A DNA stretch of 64,000 nt from Solirubrobacter deserti (GCF_003344625.1 NZ_QPKJ02000003.1:372001-436000), one strand, 5' to 3'. Shown: positions 27,704 through 35,999, numbered from the stretch's first letter. The notes: generated by a model from the letters alone, not told the origin. Numbers and translations: made by a program.

Positions 27704-28365
27704 TCCTCCAGCAGGAAGTCGAAGATCGCGTAGGCGAGCAGCCCGAACACGAGATCATAGAGGCCCAGGACCGCCAGCCACCGTGCCTCGAGCGCCCCCG
27801 CGCCGCCCTCTGTGAGCAACGGCGCACAGGCGCGCGCCGCCGCGATCACCAGCGGGACGCTGAGCGGGATGGCCAGCAGCGGGACGAGCAGGTCGCGCGC
27901 GCGGGTCTGGATCGCGAGCGCGGCGACGAGCGTCCCGATCACCGCGATGCCGGCGTTGGCCAGCAGCAGCACGACCACGAGCGCGGGTTGCAGCGACGGG
28001 CCGAGCAGCAGGATCGCGAACGCCGCGAGCACGAACACCTCGACCGCACACAGGAACAGGAACAGCACCGTCGCCTTGGCCACGAGCATCGACGTGCGGT
28101 CCACCGGGGCAAGCAGGAAGCCGTCGAAGCCGCCCTCCTCGCGCTCGGCCACGAACAGCCGGTTGATGCCCAGCACGGCCGCGAACAGCAGCGTCACCCA
28201 CAGGATCCCGGAGGCGAGGTTGCCGCTCACCTCACGCTCGTCGAGCGCGAAGTGGAACAACACGAACGTGCCGATCGAGAACAGCACCATCGCGGGCGCG
28301 GCCTCGGGGGTGCGGCGCTGCAGGATCAGGTCCTTGCGGATCAGCGCGCCAATCGCCCTACGCAT
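27700..28365 (-). CDS. ccmB: Haem ABC exporter permease CcmB
   Basis: 221 residues, six predicted helices. The N-terminal IRKDLILQRRTPEAAPAMVLF and the FVAEREEGGFDGFLLAPVDRT loop are characteristic. With CcmA it forms the ABC unit required for cytochrome c maturation. Overlaps ccmA by 8 bases. Confidence 0.94.
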   Translation of the reverse strand: MRRAIGALIRKDLILQRRTPEAAPAMVLFSIGTFVLFHFALDEREVSGNLASGILWVTLLFAAVLGINRLFVAEREEGGFDGFLLAPVDRTSMLVAKATVLFLFLCAVEVFVLAAFAILLLGPSLQPALVVVLLLANAGIAVIGTLVAALAIQTRARDLLVPLLAIPLSVPLVIAAARACAPLLTEGGAGALEARWLAVLGLYDLVFGLLAYAIFDFLLEE

Positions 28366-29011
28366 ACAACGCCCGCACGTCGTCGACCGTCGCGCCGCGC
28401 TCGCAGAACGCGACCTTCCCGCCGCGCAGGCCCAGCGCCAGGTCGCCGCGGAACGTCGGGTCGTGGGAGATCACCACGCGCGTCCCGCCGCCGATCAGCG
28501 GGTCGATGAGCGCGGCCGCGCCCGGGTCCAGGCCCGCGAGCGGCTCGTCCAGCAGCAGCAGCTGCGGCTCGTGCAGCACCGCGCGCGCGACCGCGGTGCG
28601 CTGGAGCATCCCGCGCGAGAACGTGTGCACCGGATCGTCGGCGCGCGCGCTCATCCCGACCGCGTCCAGCACCGCGTCGACCCGCTCGAAGCGCACCCCG
28701 TGCAGGCGCGCGTGGAACTGCAGGTTCTCGCGTGCGGTCAGGTCGCGGTAGAGCAGCGGGTCGTGACCCAGGAAGCCGATCTTCCCGCGCACCGCCCAAC
28801 CCTCCCGCGGCAGCTCGTGGCCGAGGACCTTCGCCGAGCCGTGGTGCGGGCGCAGCAGCGTCGCGAGGATGCGCAGCAGCGTCGTCTTGCCGGCGCCGTT
28901 GGCCCCGAACACCGCGAGCGTCTCGCCCTCCTGCACCGTCAGCGTCACGCCCGCGAGCGCGACCCGCTCCCCGTAGGCGCGGCCGAGGTCAGCCAGCTCG
29001 ATCGCTCTCAT
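28358..29011 (-). CDS. ccmA: Haem ABC exporter ATP-binding protein CcmA
   Basis: 217 residues. Walker A FGANGAGKTT, signature FSRGMLQR (S-R-G rather than SGGQ), Walker B LLLLDEPLAGLD and VVISHD are visible. Powers the CcmBCD complex that releases holo-CcmE. Start lies 23 bases inside the mogA-like gene, so translation is coupled. Confidence 0.94.
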   Translation of the reverse strand: MRAIELADLGRAYGERVALAGVTLTVQEGETLAVFGANGAGKTTLLRILATLLRPHHGSAKVLGHELPREGWAVRGKIGFLGHDPLLYRDLTARENLQFHARLHGVRFERVDAVLDAVGMSARADDPVHTFSRGMLQRTAVARAVLHEPQLLLLDEPLAGLDPGAAALIDPLIGGGTRVVISHDPTFRGDLALGLRGGKVAFCERGATVDDVRALYA

Positions 29012-29483
29012 GGTGCGACGAGTCCCCGCGCAGGGTGCGCACCACGTGCTTGAGCGTCGGCGCCAGCACCGGGAAGAGCTGGTCGATCGATTTCGGGGAG
29101 CCCGGGAAGTTGACGATCAGCGTGCGGCCGGCGATCCCGGACACGCCACGCGTGAGGATGCCGTGCGGCGTGTGCTTGAGGCCTTCGGCGCGCATCGTCT
29201 CCGCGAAGCCGGGCGCCTCGCGCTGGATCACCGAGCGCGTGGCCTCGGGCGTGATGTCGTTCGGCGTCAGGCCGGTGCCGCCCGTCGTGAAGATCAGGTC
29301 GCAGCCCGCGGCGACGAAGTGGTGCAGCCGGTCCTCGATCAGCGCGAAGTCGTCGGGGACGACCTCCATGCCCACGACCTCGCAGCCCGCCTCCTCGGCG
29401 GCGGCGGCCAGCTTGGGCCCGGAGAGGTCCTCGGCCTCGCGGCGTGAGACCCGGGTCGAGACGGTCAGGATCGCGGCGCGAAT
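28989..29483 (-). CDS. Molybdopterin adenylyltransferase-like protein (MogA/MoaB), probable ATT start
   Basis: 164 residues if begun at ATT 29483 (IRAAILTVSTRVSRREAEDLSGP). MogA/MoaB features: AAILTVSTRV strand, DLSGP, the TTGGTGLTPNDITPEAT loop and the GSPKSIDQLF segment. It adenylylates molybdopterin before molybdenum insertion. The first conventional start is GTG 29375, which would delete the conserved first strand and DLSGP loop, so it cannot be the functional start. ATT is preceded by TAGGCT 6 nt upstream. Upstream stop TAG in frame at 29495-29493 precludes any earlier start. Confidence 0.85.
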   Translation of the reverse strand: MRAAILTVSTRVSRREAEDLSGPKLAAAAEEAGCEVVGMEVVPDDFALIEDRLHHFVAAGCDLIFTTGGTGLTPNDITPEATRSVIQREAPGFAETMRAEGLKHTPHGILTRGVSGIAGRTLIVNFPGSPKSIDQLFPVLAPTLKHVVRTLRGDSSHHESDRAG

Positions 29484-29489
29484 GGTCGG

Positions 29490-29495
29490 AGCCTA
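29490..29495 (-). promoter_or_regulatory. -10-like TAGGCT box before mogA-like ATT start
   Basis: TAGGCT lies exactly 6 nt before ATT 29483, the same box and spacing as at 47442 and 59233. It overlaps the precorrin-2 dehydrogenase stop codon. Confidence 0.4.
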
Positions 29496-30236
29496 TGCCG
29501 TCGTCGGTTCGTGTGCGCGCTGCGCGGCGGCGATCAGCTCCAGCACGGCGGCCTCGTCGCCGTTGCGGATGAGCTCGATCGGGTCCGGGTCGCCGTTGAC
29601 GATGTCCTCGAAGAACGCCTTGCGGTCCTGGTAGGTCGGCAGCGTGCCCTTCGCCCAGCCGCGGACGTCGTTGAGCATGACCGCCAGGCGCGCGTACTCC
29701 TCGCCGTAGGTCTCCGCGATCTGGGTTTTCATGCGCTTGGCCAGCGCCGGCGACGCGCCCGCGGTGGAGATCGCGATCGCCAGCGGACCGACGCGCACGA
29801 TCGCGGGCAGGATGAAGTTGCACAACGGCGGCACGTCGACGACGTTGACGAGCATCGCCCGCGCCTCGGCGTCGTTGTAGACGGCGATGTTGACGTCGGT
29901 GTCGTTGGTGGCCGCGATCGCCATGAAGGTGTGTTCGAGGTCGCCGCGCTCGTAGCGCTTGCGGACCCACTCGATCGAGCCCTCCTCGGCGAGCCGCTGC
30001 AGCTCGGCGTTGGCGTCGGGCGCGATCAGCACGACCCGCGCGTCGCAGGCCAGCAGGCCCTCGACCTTCTCGAGCCCGATCTCCCCGCCGCCGACGACGA
30101 CGCAGCGCCGCCCGGTCAGCTTGAGACAGGCGATGTAGAAGGGCGTGTCGAGCATGTCCCGCACGCAGGTCTGGTCACAGATCCCACGGCGGTACTGGCA
30201 GACGCACTCTTTGCCGGCATAGGCCTGAGCTGGCAT
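29493..30236 (-). CDS. Precorrin-2 dehydrogenase with cysteine-rich N-terminal extension
   Basis: 247 residues from ATG 30236 (GTG 30248 also in frame). From about residue 32 ([36 protein letters not shown]) it is a CysG-N/SirC-type NAD dehydrogenase converting precorrin-2 to sirohydrochlorin, with the central IAATND and [30 protein letters not shown] region. The N-terminal ~30 residues contain CVC, C and C ([19 protein letters not shown]), four cysteines not usual in this family and possibly a metal or Fe-S site. With CobA-HemD it completes the siroheme branch except the ferrochelatase step. TACGGT lies 10 nt upstream of ATG 30236. Confidence 0.9.
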   Translation of the reverse strand: MPAQAYAGKECVCQYRRGICDQTCVRDMLDTPFYIACLKLTGRRCVVVGGGEIGLEKVEGLLACDARVVLIAPDANAELQRLAEEGSIEWVRKRYERGDLEHTFMAIAATNDTDVNIAVYNDAEARAMLVNVVDVPPLCNFILPAIVRVGPLAIAISTAGASPALAKRMKTQIAETYGEEYARLAVMLNDVRGWAKGTLPTYQDRKAFFEDIVNGDPDPIELIRNGDEAAVLELIAAAQRAHEPTTA

Positions 30237-30246
30237 AGGGGTATCC

Positions 30247-30252
30247 ACCGTA
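30247..30252 (-). promoter_or_regulatory. -10-like TACGGT box of the tetrapyrrole/ccm block
   Basis: TACGGT ends 10 nt before ATG 30236 and overlaps the alternative GTG 30248. If used, it would be the promoter of the long minus-strand block to 21.7 kb and would favour ATG 30236. Confidence 0.35.
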
Positions 30253-30261
30253 CTAAGTCGT

Positions 30262-31017
30262 ATGCGGCGTTACTTCGATCATCACTCCTTGCTACGGGAG
30301 GTGGTGAGCCATCGGCTCACTGCGCTCTCCGGTCCGCGGGCGCTGCTCGTCATGGCCGCGCACCCGGTCGCCTTCGCGGGCTTCTTCGCCCATACGGGGG
30401 CTTTGGACGATCCCTACGGCCGGCTGCGGCGCACGGGCCGCGTGATGGACGCGGTCGCGTTCGGCACCAAGCGTGAGGCGGAGCGCATGACCGCGCCCGT
30501 GCGGCGGGCCCACTCCAGGGTGAGCGGGGAGCTGCGCGAGGACGCGGGCCGCTTCCCCGCCGGCACGCCGTACCGCGGCGACGACCCGGAACTGCTGTTG
30601 TGGATCCTCGCCGCGCTCGCCGAGTCCGCGATGACCGTGTTCCCCCGCGCGGTGCGGTCGCTGACACGCGAGGAGCTCGACTCGCTCTGGCAGGACTACC
30701 GCGAGGTCGGCCGGGCGTTCGGGTTGCGCGACGACGAGATGCCGGAGGACATCGACGCCTTCGAGCGCTACATGGCCGACATGTACGCGAGCGGCGACCT
30801 GTTCGTCACCGACGCGGCGCGCGAGCTGGCCATCGACATCGTCCTCAAGCCGCCGGTGCCCGTGAAGTACATGGCGCTGCGGGAGTTGGTGAACCAGATC
30901 ACGGTGGGCCTGTTGCCCGCTGGGTTGCGGCGTCAGTACGGGTTCAAGTGGGACCCGCTGCGCGGGGCCGCGCTCGTGGGGGCGGCGGAGATCCTGCGGC
31001 GCGCGCCGGTCCCTTAG
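30262..31017 (+). CDS. Oxygenase MpaB family (DUF2236) protein
   Basis: 251 residues. DUF2236 features: [20 protein letters not shown], the [20 protein letters not shown] segment, HSRVSG histidine and [14 protein letters not shown]. Family members (latex-clearing protein, MpaB) bind haem b and act as oxygenases or reductases; the equivalent haem-axial His here is probably that in MAAHPVA or in HSRVSG. Substrate unknown. It starts 13-25 bases from the divergent precorrin-2 dehydrogenase, and its stop overlaps the convergent permease by 4 bases. Confidence 0.87.
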   Translation: MRRYFDHHSLLREVVSHRLTALSGPRALLVMAAHPVAFAGFFAHTGALDDPYGRLRRTGRVMDAVAFGTKREAERMTAPVRRAHSRVSGELREDAGRFPAGTPYRGDDPELLLWILAALAESAMTVFPRAVRSLTREELDSLWQDYREVGRAFGLRDDEMPEDIDAFERYMADMYASGDLFVTDAARELAIDIVLKPPVPVKYMALRELVNQITVGLLPAGLRRQYGFKWDPLRGAALVGAAEILRRAPVP

Positions 31018-31958
31018 CGCACGCGCGGGTCGAGCCGCGCCTGGAACGCGTCGGCCAGGAAGTTCGCGATCACGACGAGGACCACTCCTTCGAGCACGAT
31101 CGCCTGGAGCACCGCCGCGTCGGACACGTTGATCGCGGCGCGCAGCGTCGGGAACATCCCGGGCAGTCCGAAGCCGTACTCGATCGCGGCGGCGTTGATG
31201 AGCATCGTCGAGACGTTCACGCCGGTGAGCGCGGCGATCGGCGGGGCGGCCGCGGGCAGCGCGTGGCGGTTGAGCACCCGTCCCGGCGCGAGGCCCTTCG
31301 CGCGGGCGGTGCGGATGAAGTCCTCGTCGAGCACCTCGCGCAGCGCGGCCTCGGTCATGCGCGCCACGAACGCCGCCAGCGGCAGGGCGACGAGGATCCA
31401 GGGCGCCCAGATCGCCTTCAAGAACCCGAGCGGGTCCTCGCCGAACGGCACGTAGTCGCCCTGCCCGGACACGAACGGCAGCGCCAGCTCGCCGCTGCTC
31501 CATGCGAAGTACACCAGCACGGCGAATCCGAGGAAGTACGGCGGGCACGACAGCAGGAACACGACCAAGGCGTGGATCACGCGCGTGCCCCGCGTCTCGG
31601 GCCGGGCCGCGGCGCGGCGGCCGGCGGCGAGGCCGATCAGCGTGCCGATCAGCAGGCCACCGATGAGCAGCTGGAGGTCGACCAGGCCGCGCTCGCGCAG
31701 CATCTCGCCGACCGGCGCCGCGCCATAGGTCGCGCACAGGTCGACCGTGCCCTCGCGGGAGAACCCGCATCCGCCGCCCGAGGAGTCGCCGAACTCGCCG
31801 CGCAGGAACGTGTCCGCGAGGAACCCGGGGATCTCGCGGACGGCCGCGCCGAGCGCCACGCCGTGGAGCGACGTGGCGAACAAGACGTGCGCGAGCGCGG
31901 TGGCCACGACGACGGTCGCGACGAGCGCCGCCAGCCGGCTCGCGAGGATGCGGTGCAT
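31014..31958 (-). CDS. Orphan peptide-type ABC permease (DppB-like)
   Basis: 314 residues from ATG 31958 (MHRILASRLAALVATVVV). DppB-like: N-terminal helix, a large extracytoplasmic loop with two cysteines (GGGCGFSREGTVDLCATYG), then five helices and the EAA loop [20 protein letters not shown]. No partner permease, ATPase or binding protein is adjacent; the complete peptide transporter starts at 36 kb. It diverges from the GntR gene, sharing its regulatory region, so it may supply an alternative channel subunit or be a remnant. Confidence 0.85.
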   Translation of the reverse strand: MHRILASRLAALVATVVVATALAHVLFATSLHGVALGAAVREIPGFLADTFLRGEFGDSSGGGCGFSREGTVDLCATYGAAPVGEMLRERGLVDLQLLIGGLLIGTLIGLAAGRRAAARPETRGTRVIHALVVFLLSCPPYFLGFAVLVYFAWSSGELALPFVSGQGDYVPFGEDPLGFLKAIWAPWILVALPLAAFVARMTEAALREVLDEDFIRTARAKGLAPGRVLNRHALPAAAPPIAALTGVNVSTMLINAAAIEYGFGLPGMFPTLRAAINVSDAAVLQAIVLEGVVLVVIANFLADAFQARLDPRVR

Positions 31959-31977
31959 CGCCTCTGGTATGGACCGC

Positions 31978-32005
31978 TTGACGATCGTGCGTCTACTGGT
32001 ACGCT
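31978..32005 (+). promoter_or_regulatory. Sigma-70-type promoter of the GntR operon
   Basis: TTGACG (31978-31983), a 16-nt spacer and TACGCT (32000-32005) form the best conventional -35/-10 pair in the window. Predicted transcription start is about 32012. Confidence 0.55.
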
Positions 32006-32009
32006 GAAC

Positions 32010-32023
32010 GGACCAATTGAACC
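32010..32023. promoter_or_regulatory. Candidate GntR operator GGNNCAATTGNNCC
   Basis: GGACCAATTGAACC is an almost perfect inverted repeat centred on CAATTG. It covers the predicted transcription start and ends 6 nt before the GntR ATG. FadR/PdhR-type regulators bind similar GGTNNNACC-flanked palindromes, so autoregulation and control of the divergent permease are likely. Confidence 0.5.
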
Positions 32024-32029
32024 ACCAGC

Positions 32030-32713
32030 ATGTCCGTCGAACAGACCACATTCCGCCCGCTTCAGCGCTACGAGCAGATCGCCGAGCGCCTCGCCGCCGA
32101 CATCCGCTCCGGCCTGTACGCGCCGTCCGAGCGGCTCCCGTCCGAGCGCGAGCTCGCCCGCACGCTCGAAGTGAGCCGCGCCTCCGTGCGCGAGGCGCTC
32201 GCCGCCCTCCAGCTGCAGGGCGTGGTGGAGACGCGCAAGGGCGCGGGCACGTTCGTGTCGGCCCGCCCGCCCGCGCCCGACGAGGCGCCGCACGACGCGA
32301 GCCCGTCCGCGGTGCTCGAGGCCCGCGCGCAGCTCGAGCCGGCCGTCGCGCGGCTCGCCGCCGCCCGCGCGCAGAGGGACGAAGCCGCCGAGAGGCTGCT
32401 CGCCGCGATGGAGGCCGAGCCGGTGGACATCGCCACCTGGAACGCGTCCGACCGGCTGTTCCACCGGCAGCTCGCGGCGATGACGGGCAACCCGGTCCTG
32501 CTCGCGTTCGCCGACCATGTGGCGACCTTGATGGACCAGCCGCTGTGGCAGCGGCTGCGCGACGACTCGATCGCGACCGCGGGGCGCACGCGCATCCACG
32601 TGGCCGAGCACCGCATGATCTACGAGGCCATCGTCGCCGGCGACGGCGATGCCGCGGCCTTCTACTCGGAGCAACACATCAACCGCGTCCGCGCCTACAT
32701 GGAGCTCTCGTAA
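32030..32713 (+). CDS. FadR/GntR-family transcriptional regulator
   Basis: 227 residues. N-terminal winged helix (IAERLAADIRSGLYAPSERLPSERELARTLEVSRASVREAL) followed by an all-helical FCD effector domain (residues ~90-225) with metal-site histidines in LFHRQL, VAEHRMI and SEQHINR. FCD regulators usually sense small carboxylates or amino acids. Heading a run with a DapA-family lyase (4-nt gap) and a hydroxyproline-epimerase-like gene, it probably responds to an intermediate of that pathway. Confidence 0.92.
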   Translation: MSVEQTTFRPLQRYEQIAERLAADIRSGLYAPSERLPSERELARTLEVSRASVREALAALQLQGVVETRKGAGTFVSARPPAPDEAPHDASPSAVLEARAQLEPAVARLAAARAQRDEAAERLLAAMEAEPVDIATWNASDRLFHRQLAAMTGNPVLLAFADHVATLMDQPLWQRLRDDSIATAGRTRIHVAEHRMIYEAIVAGDGDAAAFYSEQHINRVRAYMELS

Positions 32714-32716
32714 CCC

Positions 32717-33604
32717 ATGGCCCGTTTCGAAGGCATCATCCCCGCCGTCACCACGCCGTTCACCGCCGACGACCAGATCGACGTCCCGGCGCTGAAGGAG
32801 AACATCGAGCAGCTGATCGAGAGCGGCGTCCACGGCTTCGTCGCGACGGGCACGATGGGGGAGGCGGGAAGCCTCACCCGAGACGAGCGCGCGCTGGTCG
32901 TGCGCAGCGTCGTCGAGGCCGCGGCGGGCCGCGTGCCGGTCACGGTCGGGGTGTCCTCCGGCTCCGCGCGTCAGTCGCTCGAGTACGCCAACGACGGCAA
33001 GGCCGCGGGCGCGCAATACGTCATGGCGCTGCCACCGCTCGGCTACCGCGCGGACGCCGACGAGGTGGTCGCGTTCTACGCCGAGCTCGCCACCTGCGGG
33101 CTGCCGGTGATGGCCTACAACAACCCCGAGGCGTCGGGCCTGGACATGCCGGCCGCGCTGATCGCGCGCATCTCTGAGGAGGTCGAGGGCGTCGTCGCCA
33201 TCAAGGAGTGCTCGGGCGACACGCGCCGCATCCCCGCGCTGCTGCACTCAGGCGGCGACCTCGAGGTGATCGTGGGCGGCGACGACTGGGCCCTGGAGGG
33301 CTTCGCGGCCGGCGCGATCGGCTGGATCACGGGCGTCGGCGTGCTCGCGCCGCGCGAGTGCGTCGAGCTCTACGACGCCGTCCGCAACAATGACCTGGCG
33401 ACGGCGCGCGAGGTGTACCGCCGGCTGCTGCCCGTCGCCCGCTTCGACATGACCTCCAAGCTCGTCCAGTTCTTCAAGGCCGGCCAGGACGCCGTCGGCT
33501 TCAACGGCGGCCCGACGCGCGCGCCGCGCCTGCCGCTCAAGCCCGAAGAGGTCGCGGCGCTCGACGCCGCCCTCGCGATCCTGCGCGAGCCGGCGGCGGT
33601 CTAG
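32717..33604 (+). CDS. DapA/NAL-superfamily lyase, candidate pyrroline-hydroxycarboxylate deaminase
   Basis: 295 residues, TIM-barrel aldolase of the dihydrodipicolinate synthase/N-acetylneuraminate lyase superfamily. Schiff-base Lys163 in VVAIKECSGD and active-site Tyr134 in MAYNNP are in place, with GTMGEAGSLT for carboxylate binding. Neighbouring proline racemase/epimerase and HcnABC-like dehydrogenase point to 1-pyrroline-4-hydroxy-2-carboxylate deaminase, forming 2-oxoglutarate semialdehyde, rather than lysine biosynthesis. This specificity is inferred from context only. Confidence 0.85.
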   Translation: MARFEGIIPAVTTPFTADDQIDVPALKENIEQLIESGVHGFVATGTMGEAGSLTRDERALVVRSVVEAAAGRVPVTVGVSSGSARQSLEYANDGKAAGAQYVMALPPLGYRADADEVVAFYAELATCGLPVMAYNNPEASGLDMPAALIARISEEVEGVVAIKECSGDTRRIPALLHSGGDLEVIVGGDDWALEGFAAGAIGWITGVGVLAPRECVELYDAVRNNDLATAREVYRRLLPVARFDMTSKLVQFFKAGQDAVGFNGGPTRAPRLPLKPEEVAALDAALAILREPAAV

Positions 33605-33608
33605 GCCC

Positions 33609-34610
33609 GTGCGCGCCGCCCGCTACTTCGCCGCCGTCGACTCCCACACGGAGGGCATGCCGACGCGCGTGATCACGGGCGGCATCGGTCCGATCCCGGG
33701 CGCGACGATGCTCGAGCGCAAGCTCCACTTCGAGGAGCACCTGGACGAGCTGCGCCAGCTGCTGATGCGCGAGCCGCGCGGCCACGGCGCGATGTCCGGC
33801 GCGATCCTGCAGCCCCCCGCCCGCCCGGACGCCGACTGGGGCGTGATCTACATCGAGGTCTCCGGCCTGCTGCCGATGTGCGGGCACGGGACGATCGGGG
33901 TCGCGACGGTGCTGGTGGAGACCGGCATGGTCGCCGTCACCGAGCCGGAGACCGTGATCCGGCTCGACGTTCCCGCCGGCCTGGTGGAGGCGCGCGTGCA
34001 GGTCGAGAACGGCCGCGCGCGCAGCGTCACGATCCGCAACGTCGCCTCCTTCCTGCACGAGACCGACCGGACCGTGACCGTCCCGGGCCTCGGCGAGATC
34101 ACCTACGACATGGCCTACGGCGGCAACTTCTACGCGCTCACCCCGGCCGCCGACGCGGGCCTGGTGGTTGATCCGGCCCGCTCGCAGGAGCTGATCGAGG
34201 CCGGCCTCGCCACGATGGCCGCGATCAACGCGCAGGCGCGTCCGGTCCACCCCGAGGACCCCCGCATCGGCGGCTGCCGCCACGTCGTCTTCCACGAGCC
34301 CGGCCGCGACGGCGCGGATGCGGTGGCGGCGACGAGCATCCACCCCGGCTGGCTGGACCGCTCGCCGTGCGGCACCGGCACGAGCGCCCGCCTCGCCCAG
34401 CTGCACGCGCGCGGGGAGCTCGCCACCGGCGACCCGTTCGTCAACCAGTCCGTGATCGGCACCCGCTTCACCGGCCGCGTCGCGGACACCACGACCGTCG
34501 CCGGCAGGCCCGCGATCATCCCCGAGATCACCGGCCGCGCCTGGATCACCGGCATGGGCCAGTACCTGCTCGACGCCGAGGACCCGTTCCCCGCCGGCTT
34601 CGCCCTGTAA
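33609..34610 (+). CDS. Proline racemase family, candidate 4-hydroxyproline 2-epimerase
   Basis: 333 residues. Both catalytic cysteines are present: Cys91 in MCGHGT and Cys254 in SPCGTGTS, so it is a racemase/epimerase and not the Thr-containing dehydratase. N-terminal DSHTEGMPTRV and GNFYAL match the family. Hydroxyproline epimerases convert trans-4-L-hydroxyproline to cis-4-D-hydroxyproline. Distinction from proline racemase depends on a few pocket residues not assigned here. Directly follows the DapA-family gene (4-nt gap) and precedes a PucR regulator. Confidence 0.9.
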   Translation: MRAARYFAAVDSHTEGMPTRVITGGIGPIPGATMLERKLHFEEHLDELRQLLMREPRGHGAMSGAILQPPARPDADWGVIYIEVSGLLPMCGHGTIGVATVLVETGMVAVTEPETVIRLDVPAGLVEARVQVENGRARSVTIRNVASFLHETDRTVTVPGLGEITYDMAYGGNFYALTPAADAGLVVDPARSQELIEAGLATMAAINAQARPVHPEDPRIGGCRHVVFHEPGRDGADAVAATSIHPGWLDRSPCGTGTSARLAQLHARGELATGDPFVNQSVIGTRFTGRVADTTTVAGRPAIIPEITGRAWITGMGQYLLDAEDPFPAGFAL

Positions 34611-34640
34611 CAGTGGCCGAACGGAGCATCCACGCCACGG

Positions 34641-34646
34641 TACGCT
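34641..34646 (+). promoter_or_regulatory. -10-like TACGCT box of the PucR gene
   Basis: TACGCT ends 9 nt before ATG 34656. The same hexamer is the -10 of the GntR promoter. No -35 match is apparent. Confidence 0.4.
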
Positions 34647-34655
34647 CCCCGGGGT

Positions 34656-35906
34656 ATGCCCGCGCGCGATGACGAGGTTCAGACCCTCGTCGAGCAGCTG
34701 AGCGCGCAACTCGATCGCTCGGTGCTCGTCGATGACGCGAGCTTGCGCCTGCTCGCGTACAGCCCGACGCTGGGCAGCGAGGACGAGGTGCGCCGCACCG
34801 CGATCCTCACCCGCGAGACCCCGCGGGTGATCCGCGACCTGCACTTCAGCCAGGGCATCGCGAACGCCACGCACCCCGTGCGCACCGCGCCGCGGCCGGA
34901 CATCGGCCTCGAGTCGCGCGTGTGCGTGCCGATCCGCTGCCAGGGCGCGCTGTTCGGCTACCTGTGGCTGATCGACGCGGACCAGTCGCTGACCGATGCC
35001 GACTGCGACGCCGCCGAGCAGACCGCGGCGGAGATCGGCACCGCGATGTACCGCCGCGACGAGCTCGAGCGCCCGCAGCGCGAGCACGAGCTCAAGCTGC
35101 TGGAGATGCTGCTCGGCCCGGACCCCGGCGAGCGCGAGGCCGCCGCGCACGAGCTCACCGCGCAGGAGCTGATCCAGCCCCACGCGGGGATCGCCGTGCT
35201 GGCGATGCGTCCGTGGCGCGGCGGGGATCACGATGTCGAGCTGCCGGCGTCCGAGCGGGCGCGGCTCGGGCTCGCGCTGGACCAGTTCCGGCGGGCGCTG
35301 CCGCGCCGGCAGTCGCTCAGCGTCGTGCACGGCGAGCACGGCGTGATGGTCGTCGCGCTGGACGGCCGCCACGGCACGCTGGCCGAGATCGCGGCGCGTG
35401 CGCAGGACGCGCTCGACCAGGCGTTCGCGGACGGCCCGGTGCGCATCGCGCTCGGCTACAGCGGTCAGCATGAGCACCTGCGCGACGCCTACCGTGCGCA
35501 TGAGCACGCACGGCTCTCATTGCGGGTCGCGGGCGCGCTTCCCGAGCACGGCACACCGGCCGGTTGGGATGACCTCGGCGCCTATCGCCTGCTCGCCCGC
35601 GCGGCCGAGACGCCGCACGCGCGGGAGCTCATCCACCCGGGCCTGCCGCAGCTGTTCGCGCTGCAGAGCAAGGAGTCGCTCGTGCAGACGCTGGAGGCCT
35701 ATCTGGACAACGGCTGCGACACGAAACTCACCGCAGAAGCGCTGTTCCTGCACCGGGCTTCGCTGTACTACCGGCTGCAGCGGATCGAGGCCATCACGGA
35801 GACCTCACTGAAATCCGGAGCCGACCGGTTGGCCCTTCACTCGGGCCTCAAGCTCGCGCGGCTGGTGGGCACGCACCCGGCGTTGAGACGCACCAACGCC
35901 GACTAG
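34656..35906 (+). CDS. PucR/CdaR-type transcriptional regulator
   Basis: 416 residues. N-terminal GAF-like sensing domain (VLVDDASLRLLAYSP..., CVPIRCQGALFGYLWLID), a central GGDEF-like PucR linker (IALGYSGQHEHLRDAYRAHEHA) and a C-terminal HTH (LFLHRASLYYRLQRIEAIT). PucR-family proteins activate purine, amino-acid or proline catabolism genes. Placed between the epimerase and the peptide transporter operon, it may control either. Confidence 0.9.
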   Translation: MPARDDEVQTLVEQLSAQLDRSVLVDDASLRLLAYSPTLGSEDEVRRTAILTRETPRVIRDLHFSQGIANATHPVRTAPRPDIGLESRVCVPIRCQGALFGYLWLIDADQSLTDADCDAAEQTAAEIGTAMYRRDELERPQREHELKLLEMLLGPDPGEREAAAHELTAQELIQPHAGIAVLAMRPWRGGDHDVELPASERARLGLALDQFRRALPRRQSLSVVHGEHGVMVVALDGRHGTLAEIAARAQDALDQAFADGPVRIALGYSGQHEHLRDAYRAHEHARLSLRVAGALPEHGTPAGWDDLGAYRLLARAAETPHARELIHPGLPQLFALQSKESLVQTLEAYLDNGCDTKLTAEALFLHRASLYYRLQRIEAITETSLKSGADRLALHSGLKLARLVGTHPALRRTNAD

Positions 35907-35976
35907 TCACGGTTGCGACGTTGGTTTACGCTCCCGCGCTGCGGTTTCGACACATGCACGACGAGCCGCTGGCCGC

Positions 35977-35999
35977 CCGTCCACTAAGTTGAGGGACGG
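35977..35999. repeat. Hairpin in leader of peptide-binding protein operon
   Basis: CCGTCC (35977-35982) pairs with GGACGG (35994-35999) around an 11-nt loop, within the 133-bp gap 35907-36039. It may terminate the PucR transcript or act as an operator for the transporter. TTGCGA and TTTACGCT occur upstream but with spacing too short for a promoter. Confidence 0.35.

Noticed and set aside
32717..33604. Annotation as dihydrodipicolinate synthase (lysine biosynthesis)
   Set aside because: Only the superfamily is certain; the hydroxyproline-type neighbours make a deaminase/lyase role more likely.
33609..34610. trans-3-hydroxyproline dehydratase
   Set aside because: That subgroup has Thr in place of one catalytic Cys; here both Cys91 and Cys254 are present.
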